Shown piece after piece: positions 7,259 through 13,425 of a DNA stretch of 15,411 nt. Each line of letters begins with the position of its first letter. The first letter of the stretch is position 1. This stretch comes from Paracoccaceae bacterium (GTDB lineage Bacteria; Pseudomonadota; Alphaproteobacteria; Rhodobacterales; Rhodobacteraceae). A program made the translations under genes and the position numbers. The notes under the pieces were generated by a model. That model did no database searches. It was given only the letters and a program-made list of their open reading frames with translations, and was not told where the DNA came from. The stretch is taken from positions 1-15,411 of the forward strand of contig JALSHL010000191.1 of assembly GCA_026982255.1 (NCBI GenBank), in the 5' to 3' direction.

Positions 7259-7614
7259 TTTCCGGAAATTTCCGCACAAAAAATATGGCATCCAGCCGGA
7301 ACCGCACCATTTTGTCGTGAATTCTCGGGGAGGTTCTGCCGTGGAACCCTGTGTGGTTTGCGGGGTAGGCAAACCGTGAGTAGGCGAAGCAATCGCGCCG
7401 GTTGTCCGGTACCGGTGTCAATCGGTGCCGTCGTTTGCCAGACGAACAGCCCGAAACCGGACGGATCGAATGGGTTGATGTTGCATGCCCGGCGCGATTA
7501 CCCCGTTTGAACGTTTTAAGTCCAGCCCGGCGAGAAGGGTTATACGGCGCATTGGTTAAGATAGGGTGAACGGGCTTCTTTTTTGCAAAAATACTCGAAT
7601 CCGCGGCTGACGTT
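7259..7614. other. Gene-free region after tRNA-Arg with strong potential RNA structure
   Basis: No convincing protein gene lies in these 356 bases. Observed pairing: a perfect 11-bp inverted repeat AATCGCGCCGG (7391-7401) with CCGGCGCGATT (7489-7499); nested GTCCGGT (7404-7410) with ACCGGAC (7456-7462); CGGGGT (7361-7366) with ACCCCG (7500-7505), which would extend the 11-bp stem after a 24-base bulge; and hairpins GGTTC/GAACC (7332-7348) and GGTTTGC/GCAAACC (7355-7375). Just after the tRNA is the 12-base palindrome CGGAAATTTCCG (7263-7274). AGCCCG (7524-7529) pairs distantly with CGGGCT (7571-7576), which precedes a T-rich run to 7584. It might hold a small RNA on either strand, or only the convergent 3' ends of the tRNA and the cation-pump gene. 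None of the common structured RNAs (4.5S, RNase P, tmRNA) was recognised. Confidence 0.35.
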
Positions 7615-8517
7615 CTATGTCGTCCGGTTCGGCGAGAGCGGGTCGCCGGCGGGGTCCTTGTGGATGATCACGTCGGCTTCGGGCATGGCGTTCAGGATGG
7701 CGTGTTTCAGGCCGGCGCCGATGCCGTGGGCCTGATACAGTGTCTGGTCGGGGTCCAGTTCGATATGCACCTGCACGAACACCTTGTTGCCCGCCGTGCG
7801 GGTTTTCAGGTCATGGAAGCCGAGAACGCCGGGCCATGTGTCGATGATTTCCGAGATGCGGGCGATGTCCTCGGGCGCGGCGCGGCGGTCCATCAGGGCG
7901 TCGAACGCGCCTTTGCCGATGCGGAAGGCGCTGAACAGCAGGAACAGGGCGGCGGCGATGGCGATGATGGAATCGATGCTGGTGATGCCGAAGGCCGAGG
8001 AGGCCAGCAGCGCCACGATGGCGCCGACGTTGGGCAGAAAATCCGACAGGTAGTGCAGGCTGTCCGCCGCCACCACCCTGTTGCCGGTTTTCTTTGCCAC
8101 GCGCAGTTGCCATGTGACCAGCCCGCCGGTCAGGAAAATGGCGACAATCATGGCGACGATGCCCGGCCCCTCGGCGCTCAGTTCCGGTGGCGTGGCCGAA
8201 AGCAGGCGGCCGGTGGCGCTCCACAGGATGGCGGCGCCCGAGACGCTGACCAGCAGGGATTGCGCCAGCGCGGCGAGGTCCTCGGCCGAGGTGTGGCCGA
8301 AGGCGTGGTCGTCGTCGGCGGGGCGGTTGGCATAGATGATCGCCATCAGGCCGGTGAGCGAGACGATCAGGTCCAGCGCGCTGTCGGTCAGGCTGGCGGC
8401 AATCGACAGCGAGCCGGTCAGGCCGAGCGCCCAGAGCTTGATCCCGACCAGCAGGATCGCCACGGTGACCGAGGCCATGCCGGCGGAAAGGTTCAGCCTG
8501 TGGTGGTCGCCGGACAT
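7615..8517 (-). CDS. Cation diffusion facilitator (FieF-like divalent metal efflux pump)
   Basis: A 300-residue inner-membrane antiporter, the same length as E. coli FieF, expected to export Fe2+, Zn2+, Cd2+ or Mn2+ in exchange for protons. Six membrane segments can be placed in residues about 14-200. Metal site A is intact: D45 and D49 in SLTDSALDL (TM2), H155 and D159 in LHYLSDF (TM5). ADDDHAFGH (68-76) and EDLAALAQS (79-87) are near-identical to FieF as recalled. The cytoplasmic domain has GFHDLKTR (233-240), VHIELDPD (250-257), QAH (262-264) and IIHKDP (284-289), so H235, H251, H264, H286 and D288 match FieF's dimer metal sites. The metal itself cannot be read off. The ATG overlaps the stop of the upstream gene (TGA/ATG sharing base 8517), so it is the second gene of a coupled pair. 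No intrinsic terminator is clear downstream. Confidence 0.94.
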   Translation of the reverse strand: MSGDHHRLNLSAGMASVTVAILLVGIKLWALGLTGSLSIAASLTDSALDLIVSLTGLMAIIYANRPADDDHAFGHTSAEDLAALAQSLLVSVSGAAILWSATGRLLSATPPELSAEGPGIVAMIVAIFLTGGLVTWQLRVAKKTGNRVVAADSLHYLSDFLPNVGAIVALLASSAFGITSIDSIIAIAAALFLLFSAFRIGKGAFDALMDRRAAPEDIARISEIIDTWPGVLGFHDLKTRTAGNKVFVQVHIELDPDQTLYQAHGIGAGLKHAILNAMPEADVIIHKDPAGDPLSPNRTT

Positions 8518-9365
8518 CAGAACCACTGCCCTGTTTCCATGAACCCCAGTTCCAGCAACTGTTGCGAGGACCATTCGAATTTCCGGCTGCCGCTCCATGC
8601 GAAACTGTCGATGGCCTCGGCCGAGCCGGGGTTGTGCATCAGCGCCTTGGCCACGCGGAAGGACATGACCGCCATGGTCATATTGTGGTGCCATTCGCAG
8701 GCGATGGTGTTCATTTCGGGGTCGTTCAGGCGCAGGTCGGGGCCGATCTCCAGCCCTTTTGCGGCCTTGAACAGGCTGATGCGGTCGATGCGGCGTTTTT
8801 CCCAGGGGATGTGTTCCTCGAACCGCCAGCGCAGGCCGCCGAAGATGTCGTATTGGCGTTCCAGCATATCCGGTCCGTCGAAACGCTCCAGCCCGTAGTA
8901 GCCGCTGCGGTCCAGATGGGCGGAGTCGAGGTCCACGCCCGAACGGTGCGCGCCTAGGTCCTGCGGATAGAGGTCGATAGCGTAGGTGAATACCGAGGTG
9001 CGGCGTTCCTCTTCCATGAAGGCGATGGCGTCCTTGATCGAGCGGGTCTCGCAATGGGGGAAGAACAGGTATTCGGCGTTGAAGGTATAGGCGATCCATT
9101 TGCCGGGGCTGGCGGCGATGATCCGGTTCAGGGCGGCGACGGAATCCTCGATTGTGTCGAGGCGGGCGGGGATCGGGTGCAGATCGTCGCTTGCGGCCAG
9201 TCCGGCGACATCGCCCAGCACGATGACGGTCGGGAAGCCGAGGGCGCGGTGGTGGCGGACGGTGCTGTCGAGCTCCACGGGGTCCTCGGCCAGAATCACC
9301 GCGATCGGGGCGGGCAGGCTGGCCGCCTTCTGGCGGAGGAATTGTTCGAGTTCCGTGTGCGGCAT
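8517..9365 (-). CDS. Glycosyltransferase-family-2-like protein with altered acidic motif
   Basis: A 282-residue soluble protein without signal peptide or membrane segment. The N-terminal part IAVILAEDP (21-29), then VRHHRALGF and TVIVLGD (36-52), resembles the start of GT-A-fold, GT2-like enzymes. FFPHCETR (101-108) and AIDLYPQ (129-135) resemble elements after the catalytic acidic motif in the Rhodobacterales GT2_4-type proteins I recall. Where those have an aspartate-rich D-x-D-E motif this protein has FNAEY (95-99), so metal-dependent sugar transfer may be lost or changed. The family call is from memory and moderate in confidence; substrate unknown. ATG 9365 is preceded by AGGAAA. The gene is divergent from miaB and translationally coupled to the FieF-like pump downstream. 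Confidence 0.72.
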   Translation of the reverse strand: MPHTELEQFLRQKAASLPAPIAVILAEDPVELDSTVRHHRALGFPTVIVLGDVAGLAASDDLHPIPARLDTIEDSVAALNRIIAASPGKWIAYTFNAEYLFFPHCETRSIKDAIAFMEEERRTSVFTYAIDLYPQDLGAHRSGVDLDSAHLDRSGYYGLERFDGPDMLERQYDIFGGLRWRFEEHIPWEKRRIDRISLFKAAKGLEIGPDLRLNDPEMNTIACEWHHNMTMAVMSFRVAKALMHNPGSAEAIDSFAWSGSRKFEWSSQQLLELGFMETGQWF

Positions 9366-9436
9366 CGGTCGGTTTCCTGACGTTTGCCGGCACATTAGCA
9401 ATCCGGCTGCGGCTCGGGAAGCCGAAACCGCATGGA

Positions 9437-9465
9437 TTGCGCCGCTATGTGCAAAGATGTAAACG
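9437..9465 (+). promoter_or_regulatory. Possible miaB promoter
   Basis: TTGCGC (9437-9442), a 17-base spacer and TAAACG (9460-9465) lie about 40 bases before the miaB ATG in the 141-base divergent gap. Both boxes are only moderate matches. On the minus strand no comparably spaced pair was found for the glycosyltransferase-like gene, only a lone TAATGT. Confidence 0.3.
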
Positions 9466-9506
9466 GGCGGCGCGAGGGGGACTCGCCGCGATCGAAAGGC
9501 CGATTC

Positions 9507-10814
9507 ATGTCCGATACCAAGAAACTGTTCGTCAAGACCTATGGCTGCCAGATGAATGTCTATGACAGCGAGCGCATGGTCGATGCGCTGGGCGCCGACG
9601 GGTTCGAGACGGTGGAAACGCCGGACGAGGCGGATATGATCCTGCTCAACACCTGCCACATCCGCGAGAAGGCGGCCGAGAAGGTCTATTCCGAGCTGGG
9701 ACGCTATCGCAAGCTGAAGGAGGCGAAGCCGGATCTGAAGATCGGTGTCGCCGGATGTGTGGCGCAGGCCGAGGGCGAGGAGATCATGCGCCGCCAGCCG
9801 CTGGTCGATCTGGTGGTCGGGCCGCAGGCCTATCACCGGCTGCCCGATATGGTGCAGCGGACGGATAACGGCGCCAAGGTGATCGACACCGATTTCCCCG
9901 AGGAGGACAAGTTCGACCATCTGCCGCGCGGCCCGAAAGCGCGCCGTGCCCCCTCCGCATTTCTGACGGTGCAGGAGGGGTGCGACAAGTTCTGCGCCTT
10001 CTGCGTGGTGCCCTATACCCGCGGGGCCGAGGTGTCGCGCCCGCCCGAACGGCTGCTGGCCGAGGCCCGCGATCTGGTGGAGCGTGGCGTGGTCGAGGTG
10101 ACGCTGCTGGGGCAGAATGTGAACGCCTACGAGGCCGATGGCTGGCGGCTGGCGAAGCTGATCCGCGAGATGGCGAGGACCGACGGGCTGGAACGGATCC
10201 GGTTCACCACCTCGCATCCCAACGACATGGGCGATGATCTGATCGAAGCCTTCGGCGAGGTGGACAAGCTGATGCCCTATCTGCATCTGCCGGTGCAGTC
10301 GGGGTCGGACACGGTGCTGAAAGCGATGAACCGGCACCATACGGCCGAGGAATACCTGCGCCTGCTGGAACGGATCCGCGCGGCGCGACCGGATATTGCG
10401 CTCTCGGGCGATTTTATCGTCGGGTTTCCGGGCGAGGACGAGGCGGATTTCCGGGCGACGCTCGATCTGTGCGCCGAGGTGCGCTATGCGCAGGCATTCA
10501 GTTTCAAGTATTCGGCGCGGCCCGGAACACCGGCGGCGGACCGTGCGCATGTGTCCGAGGAGGTGAAGTCGGAACGACTCGCGCGGCTTCAGGAAATGCT
10601 GACGGATCACCAGATGGCATTTCAGCAGTCGATGATCGGCAAAACCCTGCCGGTTTTGGTGGAAAAACAGGGCCGCGAGACAGGGCAGATGGTGGGCAAG
10701 TCGCCCTATCTACATGCGGTGCATTTCCAGGCGGATTCCACCATGGCTGGGAAAATTGTGCAGGTGCGGGTTGAGGGCTCGGAAAGGAACTCTCTCTCGG
10801 GTGTTTGTGTATGA
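9507..10814 (+). CDS. miaB: tRNA-2-methylthio-N6-dimethylallyladenosine synthase MiaB
   Basis: A 435-residue radical-SAM methylthiotransferase that converts i6A37 to ms2i6A37 in tRNAs reading U-starting codons. The N-terminal UPF0004 domain has C14 (KTYGCQMNVYDSERM), C50 (LLNTCHIREKA) and C84 (VAGCVAQAEG), which bind the auxiliary [4Fe-4S] cluster. The radical-SAM triad is C159-x3-C163-x2-C166 in EGCDKFCAFCVVPYTRG. Further family marks are LLGQNVNAY, SHPNDM, LHLPVQSGSD and GFPGEDEADF, and the C-terminal TRAM domain starts around residue 370. ATG 9507 was chosen: GAAAGG stands seven bases before it and the protein starts MSDTKKLFVKTYGCQ. An in-frame ATG at 9432 would add 25 unrelated residues. 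It heads the miaB-to-lnt series of same-strand genes. Confidence 0.97.
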   Translation: MSDTKKLFVKTYGCQMNVYDSERMVDALGADGFETVETPDEADMILLNTCHIREKAAEKVYSELGRYRKLKEAKPDLKIGVAGCVAQAEGEEIMRRQPLVDLVVGPQAYHRLPDMVQRTDNGAKVIDTDFPEEDKFDHLPRGPKARRAPSAFLTVQEGCDKFCAFCVVPYTRGAEVSRPPERLLAEARDLVERGVVEVTLLGQNVNAYEADGWRLAKLIREMARTDGLERIRFTTSHPNDMGDDLIEAFGEVDKLMPYLHLPVQSGSDTVLKAMNRHHTAEEYLRLLERIRAARPDIALSGDFIVGFPGEDEADFRATLDLCAEVRYAQAFSFKYSARPGTPAADRAHVSEEVKSERLARLQEMLTDHQMAFQQSMIGKTLPVLVEKQGRETGQMVGKSPYLHAVHFQADSTMAGKIVQVRVEGSERNSLSGVCV

Positions 10815-10856
10815 GAAAAAATCCGTTTGCCGGCTGCCGGAAATCGGGTTGCGGGT

Positions 10857-10897
10857 AAGCAACGGGCCATAATTTATTGCGTTGAAGGGCTTTTTTT
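10857..10897 (+). terminator. Possible intrinsic terminator after miaB
   Basis: AAGC (10857-10860) can pair with GCTT (10889-10892) and AACG (10861-10864) with CGTT (10880-10883), with a five-base bulge, ending in a run of seven Ts (10891-10897). The T-run is good but the stem is weak. If real, it would separate miaB from the OmpA-like gene. Confidence 0.35.
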
Positions 10898-10924
10898 GCT
10901 AACAGACACGCAAGCCGGCAATAT
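10896..10924 (+). promoter_or_regulatory. Possible promoter of the OmpA-like / lipoprotein pair
   Basis: TTGCTA (10896-10901), a 17-base spacer and CAATAT (10919-10924) lie 30 bases before the OmpA-like ATG, directly after the T-run. Together with the putative terminator this suggests that the pair is transcribed separately from miaB. AGGAAA (10942-10947) is the ribosome site. Confidence 0.4.
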
Positions 10925-10954
10925 AGGTCGGCCACCCGAGACAGGAAATTTGTT

Positions 10955-11494
10955 ATGAAAAGTATTATCAGAACGCTTGTGTTTGTTCTAGGAAGCGCGT
11001 TGCTTCCGGTAAATGCGATGGCACTGGATACGGGGAGCTACCCCGCTGCCATCTGGATTGATCCCGACGGTTGTGAACACTGGGTGCTTGATCTGGGAGT
11101 CGAGGGCATGATGTCGCCGCGGCTGGATCGCGAGGGACGGCCGGTGTGTGGGCGCTCCACCCAGATTTGCATGGAATTCCCCGACGATGTGTTGTTCAGG
11201 GTCAACGAGGCAACCCTGTCGCCTTCCGCGATCGGGATGTTGCGCTCCTATTTCAGCAAGGAAATCTCTTCGGGGACATCGGCGTTTATTATCAAGGGAC
11301 ATACGGACAATACCGGCAGCATATATTACAACTTCGATCTGGCCCGTGCCCGGGCCGAAGCGGTAGCTGCGATTGCCCGCGAGGTTGGCGCAGTGGTGCA
11401 GGTGGAATCCTATGGCGAGATGCAGCCGATAGCCTCTAACGACACCGAGGACGGCCGCCGCCGCAATCGCCGTGTCGAAGTGCTTTGCGAGTAG
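10955..11494 (+). CDS. OmpA-family periplasmic/outer-membrane protein with N-terminal two-cysteine module
   Basis: The 179-residue protein begins with a signal peptide (positive MKSIIR, hydrophobic core, cleavage likely after NAMA, residue 24). Residues 33-65 form a compact module, IWIDPDGCEHW to GRPVC, with C40 and C65. Residues about 75-179 are an OmpA-like peptidoglycan-binding domain: GHTDNTGS (115-122), then LARARAEAV (129-137) and RRRNRRVEV (168-176). D118 and R133 have the 15-residue spacing of OmpA D271/R286, which bind diaminopimelate. C72 and C178 may form another disulfide. There is no beta-barrel, so it probably anchors something to the wall. Codons such as AGA, CTA, GGA, GTA and ATA are more frequent than in neighbouring genes. 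It precedes a lipoprotein sharing the same module. Confidence 0.9.
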   Translation: MKSIIRTLVFVLGSALLPVNAMALDTGSYPAAIWIDPDGCEHWVLDLGVEGMMSPRLDREGRPVCGRSTQICMEFPDDVLFRVNEATLSPSAIGMLRSYFSKEISSGTSAFIIKGHTDNTGSIYYNFDLARARAEAVAAIAREVGAVVQVESYGEMQPIASNDTEDGRRRNRRVEVLCE

Positions 11495-11503
11495 GGGGTG
11501 GAT

Positions 11504-11794
11504 ATGAATTTCTTCAAAATGCGCACAACCGTTGTTCTGGTGTCCGGCGTTCTTGCCGGATGCGGGCTTTCCGGTTCTTCGACAACGGACACGGGTATCG
11601 ACGACGATTCCCTGACCGGTATGGATGCCGGTATCTGGGTCGATGGTGACGGATGCGACCACTGGATTATCGATGACGGGCTGGAGGGCTATCTGACGCC
11701 GCGTTTTGGTCCCGATGGCAAGCCGGTATGTCGCGAAGGGGCGGTGCCCTATTCCACCATCAACTTTACGCGCAGTCTTTTCGGGTCGAGCTAG
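11504..11794 (+). CDS. Small lipoprotein sharing the two-cysteine module of the OmpA-like neighbour
   Basis: A 96-residue lipoprotein precursor. Its signal sequence ends in the lipobox VLAGC, so C20 is the lipidated first residue of the mature 77-residue protein. Glycine at +2 argues against inner-membrane retention by the E. coli rule. After an S/T/D-rich linker, residues 44-76 (IWVDGDGCDHW to GKPVC) align without gaps with residues 33-65 of the preceding OmpA-like protein, 18 of 33 identical and with the same 25-residue spacing between cysteines (C51, C76). The last 20 residues are unremarkable. ATG 11504 is preceded by AGGGGG at five bases; a GTG at 11498 would add only two residues but would lie inside that ribosome site. 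It starts nine bases after the OmpA-like stop, so the two form one unit. Function unknown; the Lnt encoded downstream would acylate it. Confidence 0.85.
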   Translation: MNFFKMRTTVVLVSGVLAGCGLSGSSTTDTGIDDDSLTGMDAGIWVDGDGCDHWIIDDGLEGYLTPRFGPDGKPVCREGAVPYSTINFTRSLFGSS

Positions 11795-11809
11795 GGTCGG
11801 CAATTCCGC

Positions 11810-11846
11810 TTGCCCCCGTGGCGCTGTTGAGGCACCATAGGGGCAA
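11810..11846 (+). other. Inverted repeat between lipoprotein and phoH/ybeZ genes
   Basis: TTGCCCC (11810-11816) pairs perfectly with GGGGCAA (11840-11846) across a 23-base loop. No T-run follows, so termination would need Rho, or the repeat could be an operator: a TATACC (11855-11860) directly downstream could be the -10 of the phoH gene, though no -35 with normal spacing was found. Confidence 0.3.
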
Positions 11847-11875
11847 TCGATCCCTATACCCGAGATGGTGACCAT

Positions 11876-12892
11876 TTGGCATTGACCGAACTTTCCAGCG
11901 CCGACACGTCCGCGGACTCTGCGGAAACGTCGATGGAGTTTCCCGACAACCGTTTGCTGATCGACCTGTGCGGCGAACTGGATTCCAATCTTGCGAAAAT
12001 CGAGACGGCCACCGGTGCCGAGATTACCCATGTGGGCAACCGTCTGGCGCTGAAGGGCGATGCCCATGCGCGCAAGCAGGCCGAAACCGTGTTGCGCGGG
12101 ATTTATGCGCGGCTCGAACAGGGGCGGCCGCTGACGCAGGGCGATGTGGATGCGGTGATCCGTATGCCGGAGGAGGTTTTCGAGGCCCCGCGCGAAGGCG
12201 ACCAGATCGAGATGTTCCGCGGCGACCGGATCGAGATCAGAACCCGCAAGCGGGTGGTGGAGCCGCGTTCGACCGCGCAGAAGGCATATGTCAAATCGCT
12301 GTTTGCCAACGAGCTGGTGTTCGGGCTGGGACCGGCGGGCACGGGAAAAACCTATCTGGCGGTGGCGGCGGCGGTCTCGGCGTTTATCGAGGGGCATGTG
12401 GACCGGATTATCCTGAGCCGTCCGGCGGTGGAGGCCGGAGAGCGCCTCGGGTTTTTGCCCGGCGATATGAAGGAGAAGGTCGATCCCTATATGCAGCCGC
12501 TTTACGACGCGCTGAACGATTTTCTGCCGGCGAAGCAGGTGGCGAAGCTGATCGAGGAAAAACAGATCGAGATCGCGCCGCTGGCCTTTATGCGCGGGCG
12601 CACGCTGGCCAATGCCTTTGTCGTGCTGGACGAGGCGCAGAATGCCACCACCATGCAGATGAAAATGTTCCTGACCCGTCTGGGCGAGGGCAGCCGCATG
12701 GCGATCACCGGCGACATGACCCAGACCGACCTGCCGCGCGGCGTGATGTCCGGTCTGGTGGAGGCCGAACGGGTGTTGCGCAATACCGAAGGCATCGGGT
12801 TTACCCGTTTCACCGCCGAGGATGTGGTGCGCCATCCGATGGTGGCGAAGATCATCAAGGCCTATGAGGCCGACGGGCGGATCAATGGCTGA
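11876..12892 (+). CDS. ybeZ: PhoH-family ATPase (YbeZ)
   Basis: A 338-residue cytoplasmic P-loop ATPase with Walker A GPAGTGKT (152-159, Lys158) and Walker B VVLDEAQN (249-256). Family marks are SRPAVEAGERLGFLPGD (181-197), FMRGRTL (238-244) and ITGDMTQTDLP (277-287). The N-terminal about 130 residues, starting FPDNRLLIDLCGELD, are the usual alphaproteobacterial PhoH leader domain. YbeZ works with YbeY in RNA metabolism and ribosome maturation. The start is not certain: TTG 11876 has GAGATGG upstream at good spacing and gives a typical N-terminal extension, while TTG 11882 and ATG 11933 (320 residues, GCGGAAA upstream) are alternatives. The gene end overlaps ybeY by eight bases, which supports coupled expression. 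Confidence 0.94.
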   Translation: MALTELSSADTSADSAETSMEFPDNRLLIDLCGELDSNLAKIETATGAEITHVGNRLALKGDAHARKQAETVLRGIYARLEQGRPLTQGDVDAVIRMPEEVFEAPREGDQIEMFRGDRIEIRTRKRVVEPRSTAQKAYVKSLFANELVFGLGPAGTGKTYLAVAAAVSAFIEGHVDRIILSRPAVEAGERLGFLPGDMKEKVDPYMQPLYDALNDFLPAKQVAKLIEEKQIEIAPLAFMRGRTLANAFVVLDEAQNATTMQMKMFLTRLGEGSRMAITGDMTQTDLPRGVMSGLVEAERVLRNTEGIGFTRFTAEDVVRHPMVAKIIKAYEADGRING

Positions 12893-13382
12893 TGTAGATG
12901 TCGTCATCGAGGATGACAGGTGGTTAACGCCCGATCTTGAGGGATTGGCGAGCAAGGCTGTGCAAATAGCGCTGGAAACCGCCGGAATTTCCGCAACGGG
13001 TTATGAAATTTGCGTGATGGGCTGCTCGGATGCGCGGATTGCGGAACTGAATGCGGAGTTTCGTGAAAAACCGGTGCCGACCAATGTGCTGTCATGGCCT
13101 GTCTTCGATGTGGGCCCTGATCCCGACACCGGTATTCCGCCAGCTATTCCAGCGCCTTGCGGGGCGGAAAACAGCCTCGGGGATATTGCCATTGCTTTCG
13201 AGACCTGCGAACGGGAGGCCTTGGAAAAGGGGATTCCGGTGGCGGATCATGTCATTCATCTGGTGGTTCACGGGTGTCTGCATCTGCTCGGATACGACCA
13301 TCTGGACGAGATGCAGGCGGATGTGATGGAGGGGCTGGAAATCAAGGCTCTTGCCAGCATGGGGTTGGACAACCCATATTAG
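12885..13382 (+). CDS. ybeY: Endoribonuclease/rRNA maturation factor YbeY
   Basis: A 165-residue UPF0054 metalloprotein acting in 16S rRNA 3'-end processing and ribosome quality control. The zinc motif HGCLHLLGYDH (129-139) supplies H129, H133 and H139. The conserved arginine region is FREKPVPTNVLSWP (59-72, Arg60), with N-V-L-S-W where most bacteria have D-V-L-S-F; I recall the N/W version from Rhodobacterales. A loop at 74-96 (proline- and glycine-rich) is longer than in E. coli, as expected in this group. ATG 12885 lies inside the end of ybeZ and gives the normal family N-terminus; the reading frame is open further upstream but that stretch is unrelated. Neighbours ybeZ and corC are the classic partners. 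Confidence 0.96.
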   Translation: MADVDVVIEDDRWLTPDLEGLASKAVQIALETAGISATGYEICVMGCSDARIAELNAEFREKPVPTNVLSWPVFDVGPDPDTGIPPAIPAPCGAENSLGDIAIAFETCEREALEKGIPVADHVIHLVVHGCLHLLGYDHLDEMQADVMEGLEIKALASMGLDNPY

Positions 13383-13388
13383 AGGGGC

Positions 13389-13406
13389 GGGCGCGCTTTG
13401 GCGCCC
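13389..13406 (+). other. GC-rich hairpin between ybeY and corC
   Basis: GGGCGC (13389-13394), a six-base loop and GCGCCC (13401-13406) give a perfect GC-only six-bp stem seven bases after the ybeY stop. No T-run follows, so it more likely affects mRNA stability or partial read-through inside the operon than full termination. The corC ribosome site (AAGGAG, 13418-13423) follows. Confidence 0.35.
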
Positions 13407-13425
13407 AGTTGAGGATTAAGGAGCC

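Noticed and set aside
7580..7591. Palindrome TTTTTGCAAAAA as a bidirectional terminator of the convergent units
   Set aside because: It has no GC-rich stem; the only upstream pairing (7524-7529 with 7571-7576) has a 41-base loop, too weak to call.
8518..9393. Extension of the cation-pump frame upstream of 8517 on the minus strand (arginine/proline-rich)
   Set aside because: It is an out-of-frame shadow of the glycosyltransferase-like gene; the pump's real ATG overlaps that gene's stop.
9432..9506. Upstream ATG giving MiaB 25 extra residues
   Set aside because: The extension overlaps the likely promoter, has no family similarity, and ATG 9507 has a well-spaced ribosome site and the usual MiaB N-terminus.
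9366..10610. Extension of the glycosyltransferase-like frame upstream of 9365 on the minus strand
   Set aside because: It lies opposite miaB, has shadow composition, and the ATG at 9365 has AGGAAA before it.
10988..12955. 655-codon minus-strand open frame opposite the OmpA-like, lipoprotein and ybeZ genes
   Set aside because: Spans several real plus-strand genes and intergenic signals and has no recognisable motif.
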